A stretch of 64,000 bases of DNA from Neomoorella carbonis (GCF_045278715.1 NZ_CP136420.1:1240001-1304000); one strand, 5' to 3'; counted from the stretch's first letter, positions 25,539 to 35,043 are shown. The notes: a model not told the origin generated them from the sequence alone. Numbers and translations: made by a program.

Positions 25539-26183
25539 ATGTTTGTCCGCGACCATATGAGCCCCAATCCCATTACAGTTACCAGGGACACTTCCGTCCT
25601 GGATGCCCTCGAACTTATGAAGAAGCATAAAATCCGGCGTTTACCTGTGGTCCAGGATGGACGGCTGGTAGGGTTGGTTACTGAACGGGATATTTTAAGG
25701 GTTTCTCCTTCTCCGGCTTCAACCCTCAGCGCCTTTGAAGTCAATTACCTGGTAGCCAAGATGACGGTTAAAGATGCCATGATTAAACGCCCCATTACCG
25801 TTCCTCCGGATATGACCATTGAAGAAGCGGCCCTTTTAATGCGGGAGCATAAAATCGACAACCTCCTGGTCATGGAAAAGGAAAAGCTCGTCGGCATTAT
25901 TACCCAGACCGATCTCTTTGAAGCCTTGATTAAACTCTTCGGCCTGCGGCGTCCGGGCGTAAGGGTTACCCTGGAAGTAGAAGACCGCATTGGTGTCCTG
26001 GCTAATATTGCCCGGCGGGTAGCAGACGCCGGCATCAATATTATAAATGTTGCCAACCGCCATAAAGACGACGTCCATACTTATGTCGTCCTGCGACTGG
26101 CAACGGATGATGTCAGCGTTCTCCTACCCGCCCTGGAAGCCGAAGGCTGCCGGGTAGTCCATGTGAGTTCTTACAACGGCTGA
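25539..26183 (+). CDS. CBS-pair plus ACT domain protein (AcuB-like)
   Basis: 214 residues: two CBS repeats (VRDHMSPNPITVTRDTSVL and VKDAMIKRPITVPPDMTIE) followed by an ACT domain from about residue 140 (RVTLEVEDRIGVLANIARRV). The organisation matches AcuB-type regulators. CBS and ACT domains together suggest sensing of nucleotides and an amino acid. ATG at 25539 is 8 bases after AAAGGAGGT. It ends 5 bp from the end of nrdJ, which is convergent. Confidence 0.86.
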   Translation: MFVRDHMSPNPITVTRDTSVLDALELMKKHKIRRLPVVQDGRLVGLVTERDILRVSPSPASTLSAFEVNYLVAKMTVKDAMIKRPITVPPDMTIEEAALLMREHKIDNLLVMEKEKLVGIITQTDLFEALIKLFGLRRPGVRVTLEVEDRIGVLANIARRVADAGINIINVANRHKDDVHTYVVLRLATDDVSVLLPALEAEGCRVVHVSSYNG

Positions 26184-26188
26184 AAACA

Positions 26189-28480
26189 TTAGCCGCATTT
26201 ACTGAAGCCGCAGCTGCAGGTGACGCAGCCTTCCTGGAAATGGAGGTTGGAACCGCACTCCGGGCAGATCCCTTTCTGGATGAGTTCGGCTTCTGCAGCC
26301 GGGCTCAAAGGCTGGAAACTGGCCTGCTGGTTTTCAATGGTAGCGCTAATTTCGGCCAGGGCGCGGACGCTGAAGTCAGGCGGTAGCTGGTAAGAACCGT
26401 TATCGTACCAGTTTTTCAGCTCCTGGGCCAGGACGCGGCCGATGATGTCCGGGCAGGATTTACCGACTATACTTTTATCGGTGGCCCGACGCCGTAAGAA
26501 ATTGGGGCAGCTTACCGAGGTGAGCTGGTCAATAATGGCCTCCGGGGCGATATTGGCCCGCAGGGCCAGGGAAATCAGCCGGCTGACACCTTCGGTAAAA
26601 CCGCTGCAGCCACCGGAAGAGCCGGTGGTGATAAAGGTTTCGATTAAACCCTCCTGGTCATAATTGACGGTGATGTACATTTTACCGCAGCCCGTCTTAA
26701 CCTGCTCGGTAACGCCGCAGGTACGTTTCGGCCGCGGCCGGGGATGGGTTTTCTGGCCGGAGGGCGTCTTGACAGCAGTATTTTTTGCGCCGCTGACCAG
26801 CACTTCCTGTTCCCGGCTGCCGGACCGGTAAACTGTCACTCCTTTACAACCCAGCTGGTAGGCCAGCTCGTAAACCCGGCGCACATCTTCCCTGGTGGCG
26901 CTGGGCGGGAAGTTAACTGTTTTGGAGACGGCGTTGTCGGTACTGGCCTGGAAGGCGGCCTGCATGCGAATGTGCCACTCCGGAGCGATTTCCAGGGCCG
27001 TGACAAAAACCCGGCGCATATCCGGCGGGATCTGCTTGATATCATGGATACTTTTCCCTGCTGCAATTTGTTGGAAAATTAACCCGGCCTCGTCCGGGGC
27101 AAAATTTTCCTCTATATAGGCCCGGAAAACGGGGTTAACTTCAATAAGACTTTCGCCATCAAGAACGTTTTTAGTGTAGGCCAGGGCAAAAACAGGTTCT
27201 ATCCCTGAACTGGTACCGGCAATCATGCTGATGGTACCGGTAGGGGCAACGGTGGTGCAGGTGGCATTGCGGAGCTTCTGCCCCCGGTAAATGCTCCTGT
27301 CGATGTTGGGAAAGCTGCCCCGCTCTTCCGCAAGTTTCCGGGAGGCCTGACGGGCTTCTTTTTGAATAAAGGCCATGACCCTGCGGCCCAGTTCCACGGC
27401 TTCTTCTGTATCATAAGGAATCCGGAGCAAGAAAAGCATATCGGCCCAGCCCATGACACCTAGGCCGATTTTCCGGTTACCCATAACCATGGCTTTTATT
27501 TTTTCCAGGGGGAATTCGTTGATCTCAATAACGTTGTCCAGGAAGCGTACCGACCAGTAAACTGTCTCCGCCAGCTTATCCCAGTCTACCTCACCATCCC
27601 GGACCATATTGGCCAGGTTCAGGGAGCCAAGGTTACAGGCCTCATAGGGTAAGAGGGGCTGTTCCCCGCAGGGGTTGGTGGCTTCTATCTCTCCCAGTTC
27701 AGGAGTGGGATTATCTTCGTTTAAACGATCCAGGAAAATGATGCCCGGCTCGCCGTTGGCCCAGGCATGGTTTACGATTTCCTCGAATACCTGTTGCGCT
27801 TTCAGCTTCTGGTATACTCGGCCGCCGAATTTCAGCTCATAGTAATCGTCCCGGGCCAGAGCTTCCATAAATTCCCTTGTCAGGCCCACGGAGATGTTGA
27901 AGTTGGTCAGTTCATTGTTGTCTTCTTTGCAGCTGATAAATTCCAGGATATCGGGGTGATCCACCCGTAAAATTCCCATATTGGCCCCCCGCCTGGTTCC
28001 TCCCTGCTTGATGGCCTCGGTGGCAGCGTTAAAGACCTTCATAAAAGAGACGGGTCCGGAGGCCACCCCGCCGGTTGAGCGTACGGGGCTGTTTTTCGGC
28101 CGCAGGCGGGAAAAGGAAAAGCCTGTCCCCCCGCCGCTTTTATGGATCAGGGCCGCGTCTTTAACTGCGGTAAAGATAGCCTCCATACTGTCTTCCACCG
28201 GCAGGACAAAGCAGGCCGAAAGCTGGCCCAGCTCCCGGCCGGCGTTCATCAGGGTGGGGCTGTTGGGTAAAAAGTCCCAGCTGGTCATAAGCCGGTAAAA
28301 ACGCTCGGTATATTCCTCCACTTTTTCCTCTGTTAAGGAGGGGTTAAAAATTTTTTCCGCCCCGGCTACGGCCCTGGCCACCCGGCGGAACATTTCCTCC
28401 GGTGTTTCCACAGGGACGCCGTTTTCTTTTTTTAGATAACGTTTTTCGAGAATTATGCGGGCATTGTTCGTTAATTTCAT
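26189..28480 (-). CDS. nrdJ: Class II adenosylcobalamin-dependent ribonucleotide reductase
   Basis: About 763 residues. The N-terminal active-site Cys is in QLSACFVLPVEDS, the finger-loop region NPCGEQPLLPYEACNLG is present, and ATCTTVAPTGTISMIAGTSSG is the substrate-phosphate region. The C-terminus carries CPECGSNLHFQEGCVTCSCG, a zinc/redox-active Cys tail typical of NrdJ. It reduces ribonucleotides using vitamin B12, without oxygen. The start MKLTNNARIILEKRYL at 28480 is preferred (GGTG upstream); an ATG five codons earlier lacks a ribosome site. DnaA-box-like repeats lie upstream. Confidence 0.95.
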   Translation of the reverse strand: MKLTNNARIILEKRYLKKENGVPVETPEEMFRRVARAVAGAEKIFNPSLTEEKVEEYTERFYRLMTSWDFLPNSPTLMNAGRELGQLSACFVLPVEDSMEAIFTAVKDAALIHKSGGGTGFSFSRLRPKNSPVRSTGGVASGPVSFMKVFNAATEAIKQGGTRRGANMGILRVDHPDILEFISCKEDNNELTNFNISVGLTREFMEALARDDYYELKFGGRVYQKLKAQQVFEEIVNHAWANGEPGIIFLDRLNEDNPTPELGEIEATNPCGEQPLLPYEACNLGSLNLANMVRDGEVDWDKLAETVYWSVRFLDNVIEINEFPLEKIKAMVMGNRKIGLGVMGWADMLFLLRIPYDTEEAVELGRRVMAFIQKEARQASRKLAEERGSFPNIDRSIYRGQKLRNATCTTVAPTGTISMIAGTSSGIEPVFALAYTKNVLDGESLIEVNPVFRAYIEENFAPDEAGLIFQQIAAGKSIHDIKQIPPDMRRVFVTALEIAPEWHIRMQAAFQASTDNAVSKTVNFPPSATREDVRRVYELAYQLGCKGVTVYRSGSREQEVLVSGAKNTAVKTPSGQKTHPRPRPKRTCGVTEQVKTGCGKMYITVNYDQEGLIETFITTGSSGGCSGFTEGVSRLISLALRANIAPEAIIDQLTSVSCPNFLRRRATDKSIVGKSCPDIIGRVLAQELKNWYDNGSYQLPPDFSVRALAEISATIENQQASFQPLSPAAEAELIQKGICPECGSNLHFQEGCVTCSCGFSKCG

Positions 28481-28514
28481 TTCGTCACCATCCATACATT
28501 AACATTTAAGTAAG

Positions 28515-28544
28515 TTATCTACATAGTTATTCACTTTATCCACT
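28515..28544 (+). promoter_or_regulatory. Cluster of three DnaA-box-like 9-mers upstream of nrdJ
   Basis: TTATCTACA (28515-28523), TTATTCACT (28527-28535) and TTATCCACT (28536-28544) are in one orientation, each one mismatch from the DnaA consensus TTATNCACA. They lie 35-64 bp upstream of the nrdJ start, where they could tie nucleotide supply to replication initiation, as DnaA does for nrdAB in E. coli. Function is inferred. Confidence 0.45.
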
Positions 28545-29264
28545 GGTTCCAGTTGAAGTTACAGGCAGGTAAATGCTGAAACAACTTCCCTCCCCTACTT
28601 TGCTTGTAACTTCTATTTTACCACCATGGCTAGCAACGATACGACTGCTTAGGGTCAGACCCAGGCCGGTACCGTTTTCCTTGGTGGTATAAAAGGGCTC
28701 AAAAATTAATTCCAGCTGTTCCGGAGGAATCCCCGGGCCGTTATCTTCCACGGTGGTGACGACCTGGGCGTTAGCCGAGTCCAGGTAAGAGCTTACAATG
28801 ACCATCCCTCCCGGACCGGCCGCCTGGATGGCATTGGAAGTGAGATTGAGGATAACCTGTTTCATCTGGCCGGGATCCAGGCTTAAAAGGGGTAATTCGG
28901 GTGCCAGTTGCTGGACCAGTTTAACCTCATACATTATAGCTTCCTGCTCGGCCAGGAGCAGGGCTTCGGCCACCAGCTGGCCAAAGGGCGTTATCTGCAG
29001 CTGGGGCTGGGAAGGCTTGGCAAGGGACAGGAACTCCTTGATAATATTATTGATGCGATCGAGCTCGTCAAACATAATGGCGAAATATTCCTGTTCAATG
29101 GCCTGGGGATCAAATTTAGTTTGCAAGAGTTGTAAAAAGCCGCGAATAGAAGTTAGGGGATTGCGGATTTCGTGGGCCATACCGGCAGCCAGTTCACCGA
29201 CAATGGCCAGTTTTTCTGTTAAATATTCCCTGTCCTCTTCAGGAAAAGAATAAGCCACTACCAT
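28536..29264 (-). CDS. Soluble NtrB/sporulation-type histidine kinase
   Basis: About 242 residues, no membrane segment and only a short N-terminus. HisKA phospho-acceptor in AAGMAHEIRNPLTSIRGFL; HATPase motifs in LTSNAIQAA, VEDNGPGIPPEQ and GTGLGLTLSSRIV. The core resembles KinB/KinE-type sporulation kinases and NtrB, but no sensor domain is present. Start at ATG 29264 after GGAGGTGAG; an earlier ATG (29279) overlaps the ribosome site. No response regulator is adjacent; nrdJ lies 55 bp downstream on the same strand. Confidence 0.86.
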   Translation of the reverse strand: MVVAYSFPEEDREYLTEKLAIVGELAAGMAHEIRNPLTSIRGFLQLLQTKFDPQAIEQEYFAIMFDELDRINNIIKEFLSLAKPSQPQLQITPFGQLVAEALLLAEQEAIMYEVKLVQQLAPELPLLSLDPGQMKQVILNLTSNAIQAAGPGGMVIVSSYLDSANAQVVTTVEDNGPGIPPEQLELIFEPFYTTKENGTGLGLTLSSRIVASHGGKIEVTSKVGEGSCFSIYLPVTSTGTSG

Positions 29265-29326
29265 CTCACCTCCGACCATAACTAATAACTTTCCACAAGA
29301 TGGACATTTTTCCTCCTAACAGGAGA

Positions 29327-32059
29327 TTACCGGCGATAATTTTGTTGCATCTCCTGGAGAACCTGCCCCAGTTTCTTCATGTTTTCGCCATAACCAGCCC
29401 AGTCGCCCAGTTTTAGTTTTTCCTGGGCTTCATTATAGAGGCGGTTGGCTTCCTGGATGGAAGTTGCTAAATTGTTGGTTGTAAGCGACCCGGAAAGGGG
29501 TGGTGTTGTTGCCGGTGGCGGAGTAACAGCTGTCCGGTCACCGAAAATGGCCTTCAGGGCGCCGGCCAGGGTATCGGCCATGACTATTTTCTCCCCGTAA
29601 GCCACTACCACCTGGCGGAGTTCCGGCAACTTGCTCTCCTGGGACTGGAGGAAAATAGGTTCCACATAGAGCAATGCTTCCTTAATGGGTAGAACCAGAA
29701 GATTACCGCGGATAACCCGGGAACCGTGCTGGTCCCAGAGGGTAAGCTGCTGGGAGATGGCTGGTTCCTGGTCAATACGGGCTTCAATTTGCATGGGGCC
29801 ATAAATGGAACGATTTTTAGGGAACGTATAAAGCAGGAGCTGGCCGTAGTTAGGGCCGTCGTTGCGGGCCGCCAGCCAGGCCACCATATTAACCCTGCGC
29901 GCCGGGGTGAAGGGCAGCATCAATATATATTCCGCTTCCTGTTCGCCGGGCAGGCGCAGGAAGGTATAATAGGGCTCCATGGCCTGGCGCTGATCGCCCA
30001 CCATTTCCTCGGCAATGCTCCAGGCGTCTTCCTTATTATAGAAGAGCATGGTGTTTTCCATGTGGTAGCTGGCCAGCATCCTGGCCTGGATGGCCAGCAG
30101 TTCCGCAGGATAACGCAGGTGCTGCCGCAGTTCGGCCGGCATGGCCGCCAACGGTTTAAACAGGCCGGGGAAAATCTTTCCCAGAGTCTGGCTTAAAGGA
30201 TCACCTGGATCTACAAGATAGTAATCGACCGTACCGTTATAGGCATCAATTACCACCTTGACGGCATTACGGATGTAATTAAAGCCCTCTTCGACCGGTT
30301 CGGAATAGGGGTACATATTGGTTAAAGTATAGGCGTCGAGCAGCCAGTACAGCCGCCCACCAGCCACCACCAGGTAAGGGTCGGCGTCATACCGCAAGTA
30401 AGGCATAATTTTGCGGACCCGTTCCTGGATATTGCGGTAGTAGAGGATTTTGCTTTCCGACGTCAATTCCCTGCTCATCAATAAGCGGTAATCTTTAAAG
30501 CGGAAAGCAAAGATGAGGCGCCGCAAGTAATTGTTAAGGGCTACTCCTCCCCTGCCTTCATAACGGTTTTCCACGAAGGTGTCGCCACTGCTGGAGGGAT
30601 AATCGAATTCAGCCGCCTTGCCGCCGGTAATGACGTAGTCGCCAGTTAACTCGCCGTAATAGATGCGGGGCTCGTTCAGCAGGAGTCCGGCAGTGCTACG
30701 GAAGGGCAGATCACCGGCAATAAATTCGGGCTGACCACCGGGGGTAACGGTATTGGCCGGACTCATGGCCAGGCCGTAGCCATGGGTATAGCGCATTTTT
30801 TCATTAATCCAGGTCCTGGCCCGGTCTGGTAGTTTATTCTGGTCCAGCTCGCGGGCTGAAAGCATGACCTGGCGCAGGCTGTTTCCCAAGGTATAACGGT
30901 CGACGTCGATATCTTTAAAGCTGTAGTAGGAGCGGATTTCCTGAAGCTGGCTGTAGGTTTGCTGCAGGGGCCGGTAATCCCACAGGCGGATATTATCCAG
31001 GGTAATCTTCTCCTGTTCCAGGTCGGCCGGGGTAAGATTTTCTCGGGCCGGGAATTCCCGCACGGTTATTTTATCTAAACCAAAGGCGCGGCGGGTAAAG
31101 TCAATATTAAAACGCAGGTAGGGCTCTTCCCGGGCAAACTCATTGGGCTCTACCTGGAACTTCTGTACTGCCGCGGGTAGAATAATTACCAGCAAAACAA
31201 AAGCAGCAATGAAAGCCAAGACACCTATGCCTACCAGCTTGAGGTTGCGGCGGAAGGCATTGAGGAAAATCATTAGGGCACAGACCAGGGCAACACCGGC
31301 CAGGATATTGTATCCCGGCAGGAGGACGTGAATATCCGTATACCCCGCACCGAAGGCCAGACCCCGCGGCGAACGGACCAGGTCAAAGGCCCGCAGCCGG
31401 AAACCCCAGGCCTGGACCAGGAAGAAGAGGGACACCAGGGTGGAAAAATGAGCCTGGGGACGGGTAAAGCGGCCCTTTCTAAAATCCAGGAGTTCCCCGG
31501 GATTAAAAAGCAGGTAGAAAAAGCCGGTAACCAGGGCGGCTCCTACCAGGGCCATGACTAAGAGGATATAGAGAAAGTTGTAAAACGGCAATTTGAAGAC
31601 GTAAAAGCCGATATCTCTGGCGAATAAGGGGTCAGTAAACCCAAAGCTAGTTGCCTGCAGGTATTGCTGGACAACCAGCCATTTACCGGCTGCCAGGGGA
31701 CTGAAGAGCAGGGCGCCGGCAAGGCTCACCAGCAGGTAAAGGATGGTTAACCGCCGTCTGGTAACGAAACGGTCAACCAGGTACTCTTTTAAGGTCCAGC
31801 TTTCCCGGCTGGGGGAAGGAGATAAATTGAGCCCCCCGGAGGTAAAAAGCAGGTTGAGGTAAAAGAAAAGGAAGAAAAAGGACAGGACTCCCAGCCGCAG
31901 GGTCCAGTCGGATAAAAGTCTGGTAATGAGGACCTGGCGGTAGCCCACTTCACCAAACCAGTACCAGTCAGCCAGGAAATGGGAACCCAGAAAGACAATA
32001 GCCAGGCTGACAAAGATGATGATTAACAGAATTAGCCGTATGCGGGTCAGGATGCTCAT
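29327..32059 (-). CDS. UPF0182 family large membrane protein
   Basis: 910 residues. About seven hydrophobic helices occupy the first ~300 residues (RLILLIIIFVSLAIVFLG onward), then a large, mostly soluble extracytoplasmic region. Signature stretches such as WYWFGEVGYRQV and GAGYTDIHVLLPGYNI identify UPF0182; function unknown. A Thr/Pro-rich linker precedes a helical tail. The ATG at 32059 is 8 bases from AGGAGG and gives the family N-terminus; the frame runs 44 codons further upstream without a ribosome site. Confidence 0.88.
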   Translation of the reverse strand: MSILTRIRLILLIIIFVSLAIVFLGSHFLADWYWFGEVGYRQVLITRLLSDWTLRLGVLSFFFLFFYLNLLFTSGGLNLSPSPSRESWTLKEYLVDRFVTRRRLTILYLLVSLAGALLFSPLAAGKWLVVQQYLQATSFGFTDPLFARDIGFYVFKLPFYNFLYILLVMALVGAALVTGFFYLLFNPGELLDFRKGRFTRPQAHFSTLVSLFFLVQAWGFRLRAFDLVRSPRGLAFGAGYTDIHVLLPGYNILAGVALVCALMIFLNAFRRNLKLVGIGVLAFIAAFVLLVIILPAAVQKFQVEPNEFAREEPYLRFNIDFTRRAFGLDKITVREFPARENLTPADLEQEKITLDNIRLWDYRPLQQTYSQLQEIRSYYSFKDIDVDRYTLGNSLRQVMLSARELDQNKLPDRARTWINEKMRYTHGYGLAMSPANTVTPGGQPEFIAGDLPFRSTAGLLLNEPRIYYGELTGDYVITGGKAAEFDYPSSSGDTFVENRYEGRGGVALNNYLRRLIFAFRFKDYRLLMSRELTSESKILYYRNIQERVRKIMPYLRYDADPYLVVAGGRLYWLLDAYTLTNMYPYSEPVEEGFNYIRNAVKVVIDAYNGTVDYYLVDPGDPLSQTLGKIFPGLFKPLAAMPAELRQHLRYPAELLAIQARMLASYHMENTMLFYNKEDAWSIAEEMVGDQRQAMEPYYTFLRLPGEQEAEYILMLPFTPARRVNMVAWLAARNDGPNYGQLLLYTFPKNRSIYGPMQIEARIDQEPAISQQLTLWDQHGSRVIRGNLLVLPIKEALLYVEPIFLQSQESKLPELRQVVVAYGEKIVMADTLAGALKAIFGDRTAVTPPPATTPPLSGSLTTNNLATSIQEANRLYNEAQEKLKLGDWAGYGENMKKLGQVLQEMQQNYRR

Positions 32060-32120
32060 ATTAAAAACCTCCTGCAGGGGGTTACAAGTAATACTTCGCC
32101 ACCGGGGTGGCCTTTCCTCC

Positions 32121-32154
32121 TGGTTAAAAGAAAAAGCCCCGTGGTACCGGGGCT
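32121..32154 (-). terminator. Terminator after ddl
   Basis: AGCCCCG (32135-32141) pairs with CGGGGCT (32148-32154). On the minus strand TTTTTCTTTT follows. It lies 15 bp beyond the ddl stop. Confidence 0.8.
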
Positions 32155-32168
32155 GCCGCCTGAACTTT

Positions 32169-33098
32169 TCAGGCTTCCAGGGCCAGATCAACTATTTTTT
32201 GCACTAGGGCCGGGAAGTCCAACCCGGCAGCCCGGGCCGCATCGGGAACCAGGCTGGTAGCTGTCATGCCGGGGACACTGTTGACTTCAATAACCTGGGG
32301 AACCTGGCCCCGGGCCACAATCATGTCTACCCGGGCAAAGCCGCGGCAGCCCAGGAGGATATAAGCCTGGCGGGCGAGGGAGGCGGCTGCGGTTAGAACG
32401 GCCTCCGGCAGCCGGGGTGGTATGATATGATCACTTAAACCGGGAGTATATTTAGCCGTATAATCATAAAATCCGGTATGGGAAACGATTTCGATAAGAG
32501 GCAAGACCAGGGGGTCACTATTGCCCAGGACGGCGGCCGTTATTTCCGGGCCGGGAAGAAAAGCCTCGGCCAGAAAGCAAGGATCGTACTTTAAGGCGCC
32601 TTCAATGGCAGGAGTCAGCTCTCCTTCCTCCCTGACGATAAAGGTGCCGATGGTGGAACCCTGGGTCGGAGCTTTGATGACTACCGGCAAACCCAGGTCC
32701 GTTAAAATGCGTTGCTTTACCTCTTCCCTGCCGGCAGCGTACTGGGCGGCAGTCCAGCTTAAAAAATCCGGGGTGGGAAGTCCGGCCTGGCGTAAGATGC
32801 GCTTGGTCATAATTTTATCCATAGTAATGGCGCTGGCCAGAACGCGGCTGCCTGTATAAGGGATGCCCAGAATCTCCAGCAAACCCTGGACGGAACCGTC
32901 TTCCCCAGGCTTGCCGTGCAGGGCATTGAACACAACATCGGGAGCAAAGGACTTTAGTTTGGCAACTACTTCCTCATCCAGGTCAATCTTCATTACCTGG
33001 TGCCCCAGGCCTGCCAGGGCTTCAGCAACAGCGGCCCCGCTCTTTAAGGAAATTTCCCTTTCGGAAGAAGGGCCACCCATTAAGACGGCTATTTTCAT
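32169..33098 (-). CDS. ddl: D-alanine-D-alanine ligase
   Basis: 309 residues. N-terminal VLMGGPSSEREISLKSG, ATP-grasp core (PVVIKAPTQGSTIGTFIV) and C-terminal metal-binding region VIEVNSVPGMT are characteristic. It makes the D-Ala-D-Ala dipeptide for peptidoglycan. The ATG overlaps the PHP gene stop by 4 bp (ATGA), so the two are coupled. Confidence 0.95.
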   Translation of the reverse strand: MKIAVLMGGPSSEREISLKSGAAVAEALAGLGHQVMKIDLDEEVVAKLKSFAPDVVFNALHGKPGEDGSVQGLLEILGIPYTGSRVLASAITMDKIMTKRILRQAGLPTPDFLSWTAAQYAAGREEVKQRILTDLGLPVVIKAPTQGSTIGTFIVREEGELTPAIEGALKYDPCFLAEAFLPGPEITAAVLGNSDPLVLPLIEIVSHTGFYDYTAKYTPGLSDHIIPPRLPEAVLTAAASLARQAYILLGCRGFARVDMIVARGQVPQVIEVNSVPGMTATSLVPDAARAAGLDFPALVQKIVDLALEA

Positions 33099-33946
33099 AT
33101 TTTTGCAGGTGCCTCCTTGAAATCCTTTAACCTTTTAACCATCCTGGCGGAAATGCCCATAGCCCCAATTTGAACTGGCGTATAAATACCGTGAAAATCG
33201 GTGCCGCCGGTAATGAGAAACCGCCGTTCCAGGGCCAGCCGGTAGAAAAAGCGGATAGCGGCTCGACCTTTATCCCCTAGATAATAATAAAATACCTCCA
33301 GGCCGTCAATGCCCTCTTCCAGGATGTGCTTTAACAGTCCTTCATCCCTGATCAGGCCGGGATGGGCCAGCACGGCAATCCCGTTGGCGGCGTGAATCAA
33401 GGCTATTGCCCGGGGCAAGGGGTTACCTTCATAGGGGATGTAGGCCAGGCCGCCGGGGGATAAATAACAGCGCAAAAATTCAATTGTCTGGGCCGGCTCC
33501 TGGAGATAACCTGCCTGCCGTAAAAGTTGCAGGATGTGGTTTTTTCCCAGCACTCCGCCGGGAGGGATAAGCTTTAAGGCCTGTTCCCAGCTGATATTAA
33601 AACCCAGGGTTTGCAGGCGCTGGATAACTTTGCGGGCAAGGATATTGCGTTCCCGGCAGATGGTTTGTAAAGCGGATGTCAGTACGGGAGAATAGGGATC
33701 AAAGTTATAGCCCAGGAGATGGATTTCCTGACCTTTAAAACATGTAACCATTTCAATTCCAGGCAGGAGATCCAGGTCGAGTTCCCGGGCGTAATCGCAA
33801 GCCTGGTAATAACCGGCAAGGCTTTCATGATCAGTAAAGCTCAGGGTCTTGAGCCCGATTTTTTTCGCCTGTTCCAGGACTGCAGCCGGCGCCAGGCTGC
33901 CATCCGAGCACAGGGTATGAATGTGAAGATCGGCGTATACCAAGGG
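33095..33946 (-). CDS. PHP-domain phosphoesterase
   Basis: About 283 residues. Metal-binding motifs VYADLHIHTLCSDGS, SFTDHESLAGY, VLAHPGL and GGTDFHGIY are in PHP order. Relatives are 3',5'-nucleoside bisphosphate phosphatases or RNA 5'-end exonucleases (YciV/RnaAM type); the exact substrate is inferred. TTG at 33946 has AGGTG 6 bases upstream; the TTG two codons earlier abuts it. Confidence 0.87.
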   Translation of the reverse strand, partial: PLVYADLHIHTLCSDGSLAPAAVLEQAKKIGLKTLSFTDHESLAGYYQACDYARELDLDLLPGIEMVTCFKGQEIHLLGYNFDPYSPVLTSALQTICRERNILARKVIQRLQTLGFNISWEQALKLIPPGGVLGKNHILQLLRQAGYLQEPAQTIEFLRCYLSPGGLAYIPYEGNPLPRAIALIHAANGIAVLAHPGLIRDEGLLKHILEEGIDGLEVFYYYLGDKGRAAIRFFYRLALERRFLITGGTDFHGIYTPVQIGAMGISARMVKRLKDFKEAPAKI

Positions 33947-34027
33947 CAACACCTCGAAAAGTTGACATTATATCTATATTCGGCTTATAAAAAAAGAAAC
34001 CTTCCTGGCGGTAAAAAAAACATATCC

Positions 34028-34056
34028 TTGACTGGCGGGCGGAAAGAGGGTATAAT
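34028..34056 (+). promoter_or_regulatory. Sigma-A promoter of tRNA-Trp
   Basis: TTGACT (34028-34033), 17 bp, TATAAT (34051-34056), 11 bp before the tRNA. Confidence 0.85.
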
Positions 34057-34067
34057 AAAGTTGCTGT

Positions 34068-34143
34068 AGGGGTGTAGCTCAATTGGTAGAGTAGCGGTCT
34101 CCAAAACCGTTGGTTGCGGGTTCGAGTCCTGCCACCCCTGCCA
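34068..34143 (+). tRNA. tRNA-Trp (CCA anticodon)
   Basis: Acceptor AGGGGTG/CACCCCT with encoded CCA. Anticodon arm GCGGT-CTCCAAA-ACCGT gives CCA; T loop GGGTTCGAGTCC. Confidence 0.96.
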
Positions 34144-34161
34144 ACCTGATATATCAAGGTT

Positions 34162-34194
34162 TATGGCCTCTGTAGGAGGCCATATTATTTTACC
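34162..34194 (+). terminator. Terminator of tRNA-Trp
   Basis: TATGGCCTC/GAGGCCATA 9-bp stem with TGTAG loop, then TTATTTTACC. Confidence 0.75.
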
Positions 34195-34308
34195 CTAATC
34201 GCCCCTCCCCCGCTTAAAGTGCAGGATAATACCTGTGCGGCCTCATTTTGCCTTGAAGGCCGGTGCTCACCTGCGGCCTTTGTTGTAATCGGGAGGTAGT
34301 CAGTACAG

Positions 34309-35043
34309 ATGGCGGTCTTTTCGAATGTAAGGCTTGTTGAAGGTGCCTGCCACTGCTTGGCAGACAGCAGGTTTAAATATAACTACCGTAATAAGTGCGA
34401 CGGTAGGGACCTCCTGGGAGCCATCTGTGATAATTCTGTTCCCTGCGTTTTCTTTGACCCCCAGTATCGGGGCGTTTTGGACAAGCTTGCTTACGGCAAC
34501 GAAGGTGTCAGCAGAGGGATGCAAAGATCCATGCTTCCGCAGATGACGGAAGATATAATAAAAGAGTTCATTGCCGCAATAAGCCGCATTCTCATCCCAA
34601 GCGGGCATTTATTCCTGTGGGTGGACAAGTTTCACCTCTGCGAGGGTGTATCCAGCTGGTTACCAGCAAACCTCAAAATTGTTGATATGGTCGTCTGGAA
34701 CAAGCAGAAAATGGGTATGGGATATCGAACGCGCAGGCAGTGCGAATACCTGCTTGTCGTGCAGAAGCGACCGCTTCGCGCCAAGGGCGTATGGGCGGTG
34801 CATGATATCCCTGATGTCTGGGAGGAGAAAGTGAGCGGAGACCACCCCCATTCCAAACCAGTTCTTCTGCAAGCACGTCTCATCGAAGCTGTAACAAATC
34901 GGGGTGATGTGGTAGTCGATCCGGCGGCAGGCAGTTATTCGGTCCTGAAGGCTTGCCAGAAAACAGGGCGGACTTTCCTGGGAGGCGATCTGGTTTATGG
35001 TACTGCTGTTTCTCTGCCGCCGGCTGAAGAAGAGCATCTATAA
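34309..35043 (+). CDS. Solitary beta-class DNA methyltransferase (DPQY type)
   Basis: 244 residues. The catalytic motif reads VFFDPQYRG (DPQY rather than DPPY) near residue 49. The AdoMet-binding motif VVVDPAAGSYSVLKAC comes last, near 205, so the motif order is that of beta-class N4-cytosine/N6-adenine methylases. The middle (MVVWNKQKMGMGYRTRRQCEYLLVVQKR) carries the conserved stretch after motif IV. No nuclease or specificity subunit is adjacent. The upstream GGGAGG is 12 bases from the ATG. Base composition looks less GC-rich than its neighbours, and it sits between tRNA-Trp and an EF-G gene, so it may have been acquired. Confidence 0.8.
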   Translation: MAVFSNVRLVEGACHCLADSRFKYNYRNKCDGRDLLGAICDNSVPCVFFDPQYRGVLDKLAYGNEGVSRGMQRSMLPQMTEDIIKEFIAAISRILIPSGHLFLWVDKFHLCEGVSSWLPANLKIVDMVVWNKQKMGMGYRTRRQCEYLLVVQKRPLRAKGVWAVHDIPDVWEEKVSGDHPHSKPVLLQARLIEAVTNRGDVVVDPAAGSYSVLKACQKTGRTFLGGDLVYGTAVSLPPAEEEHL

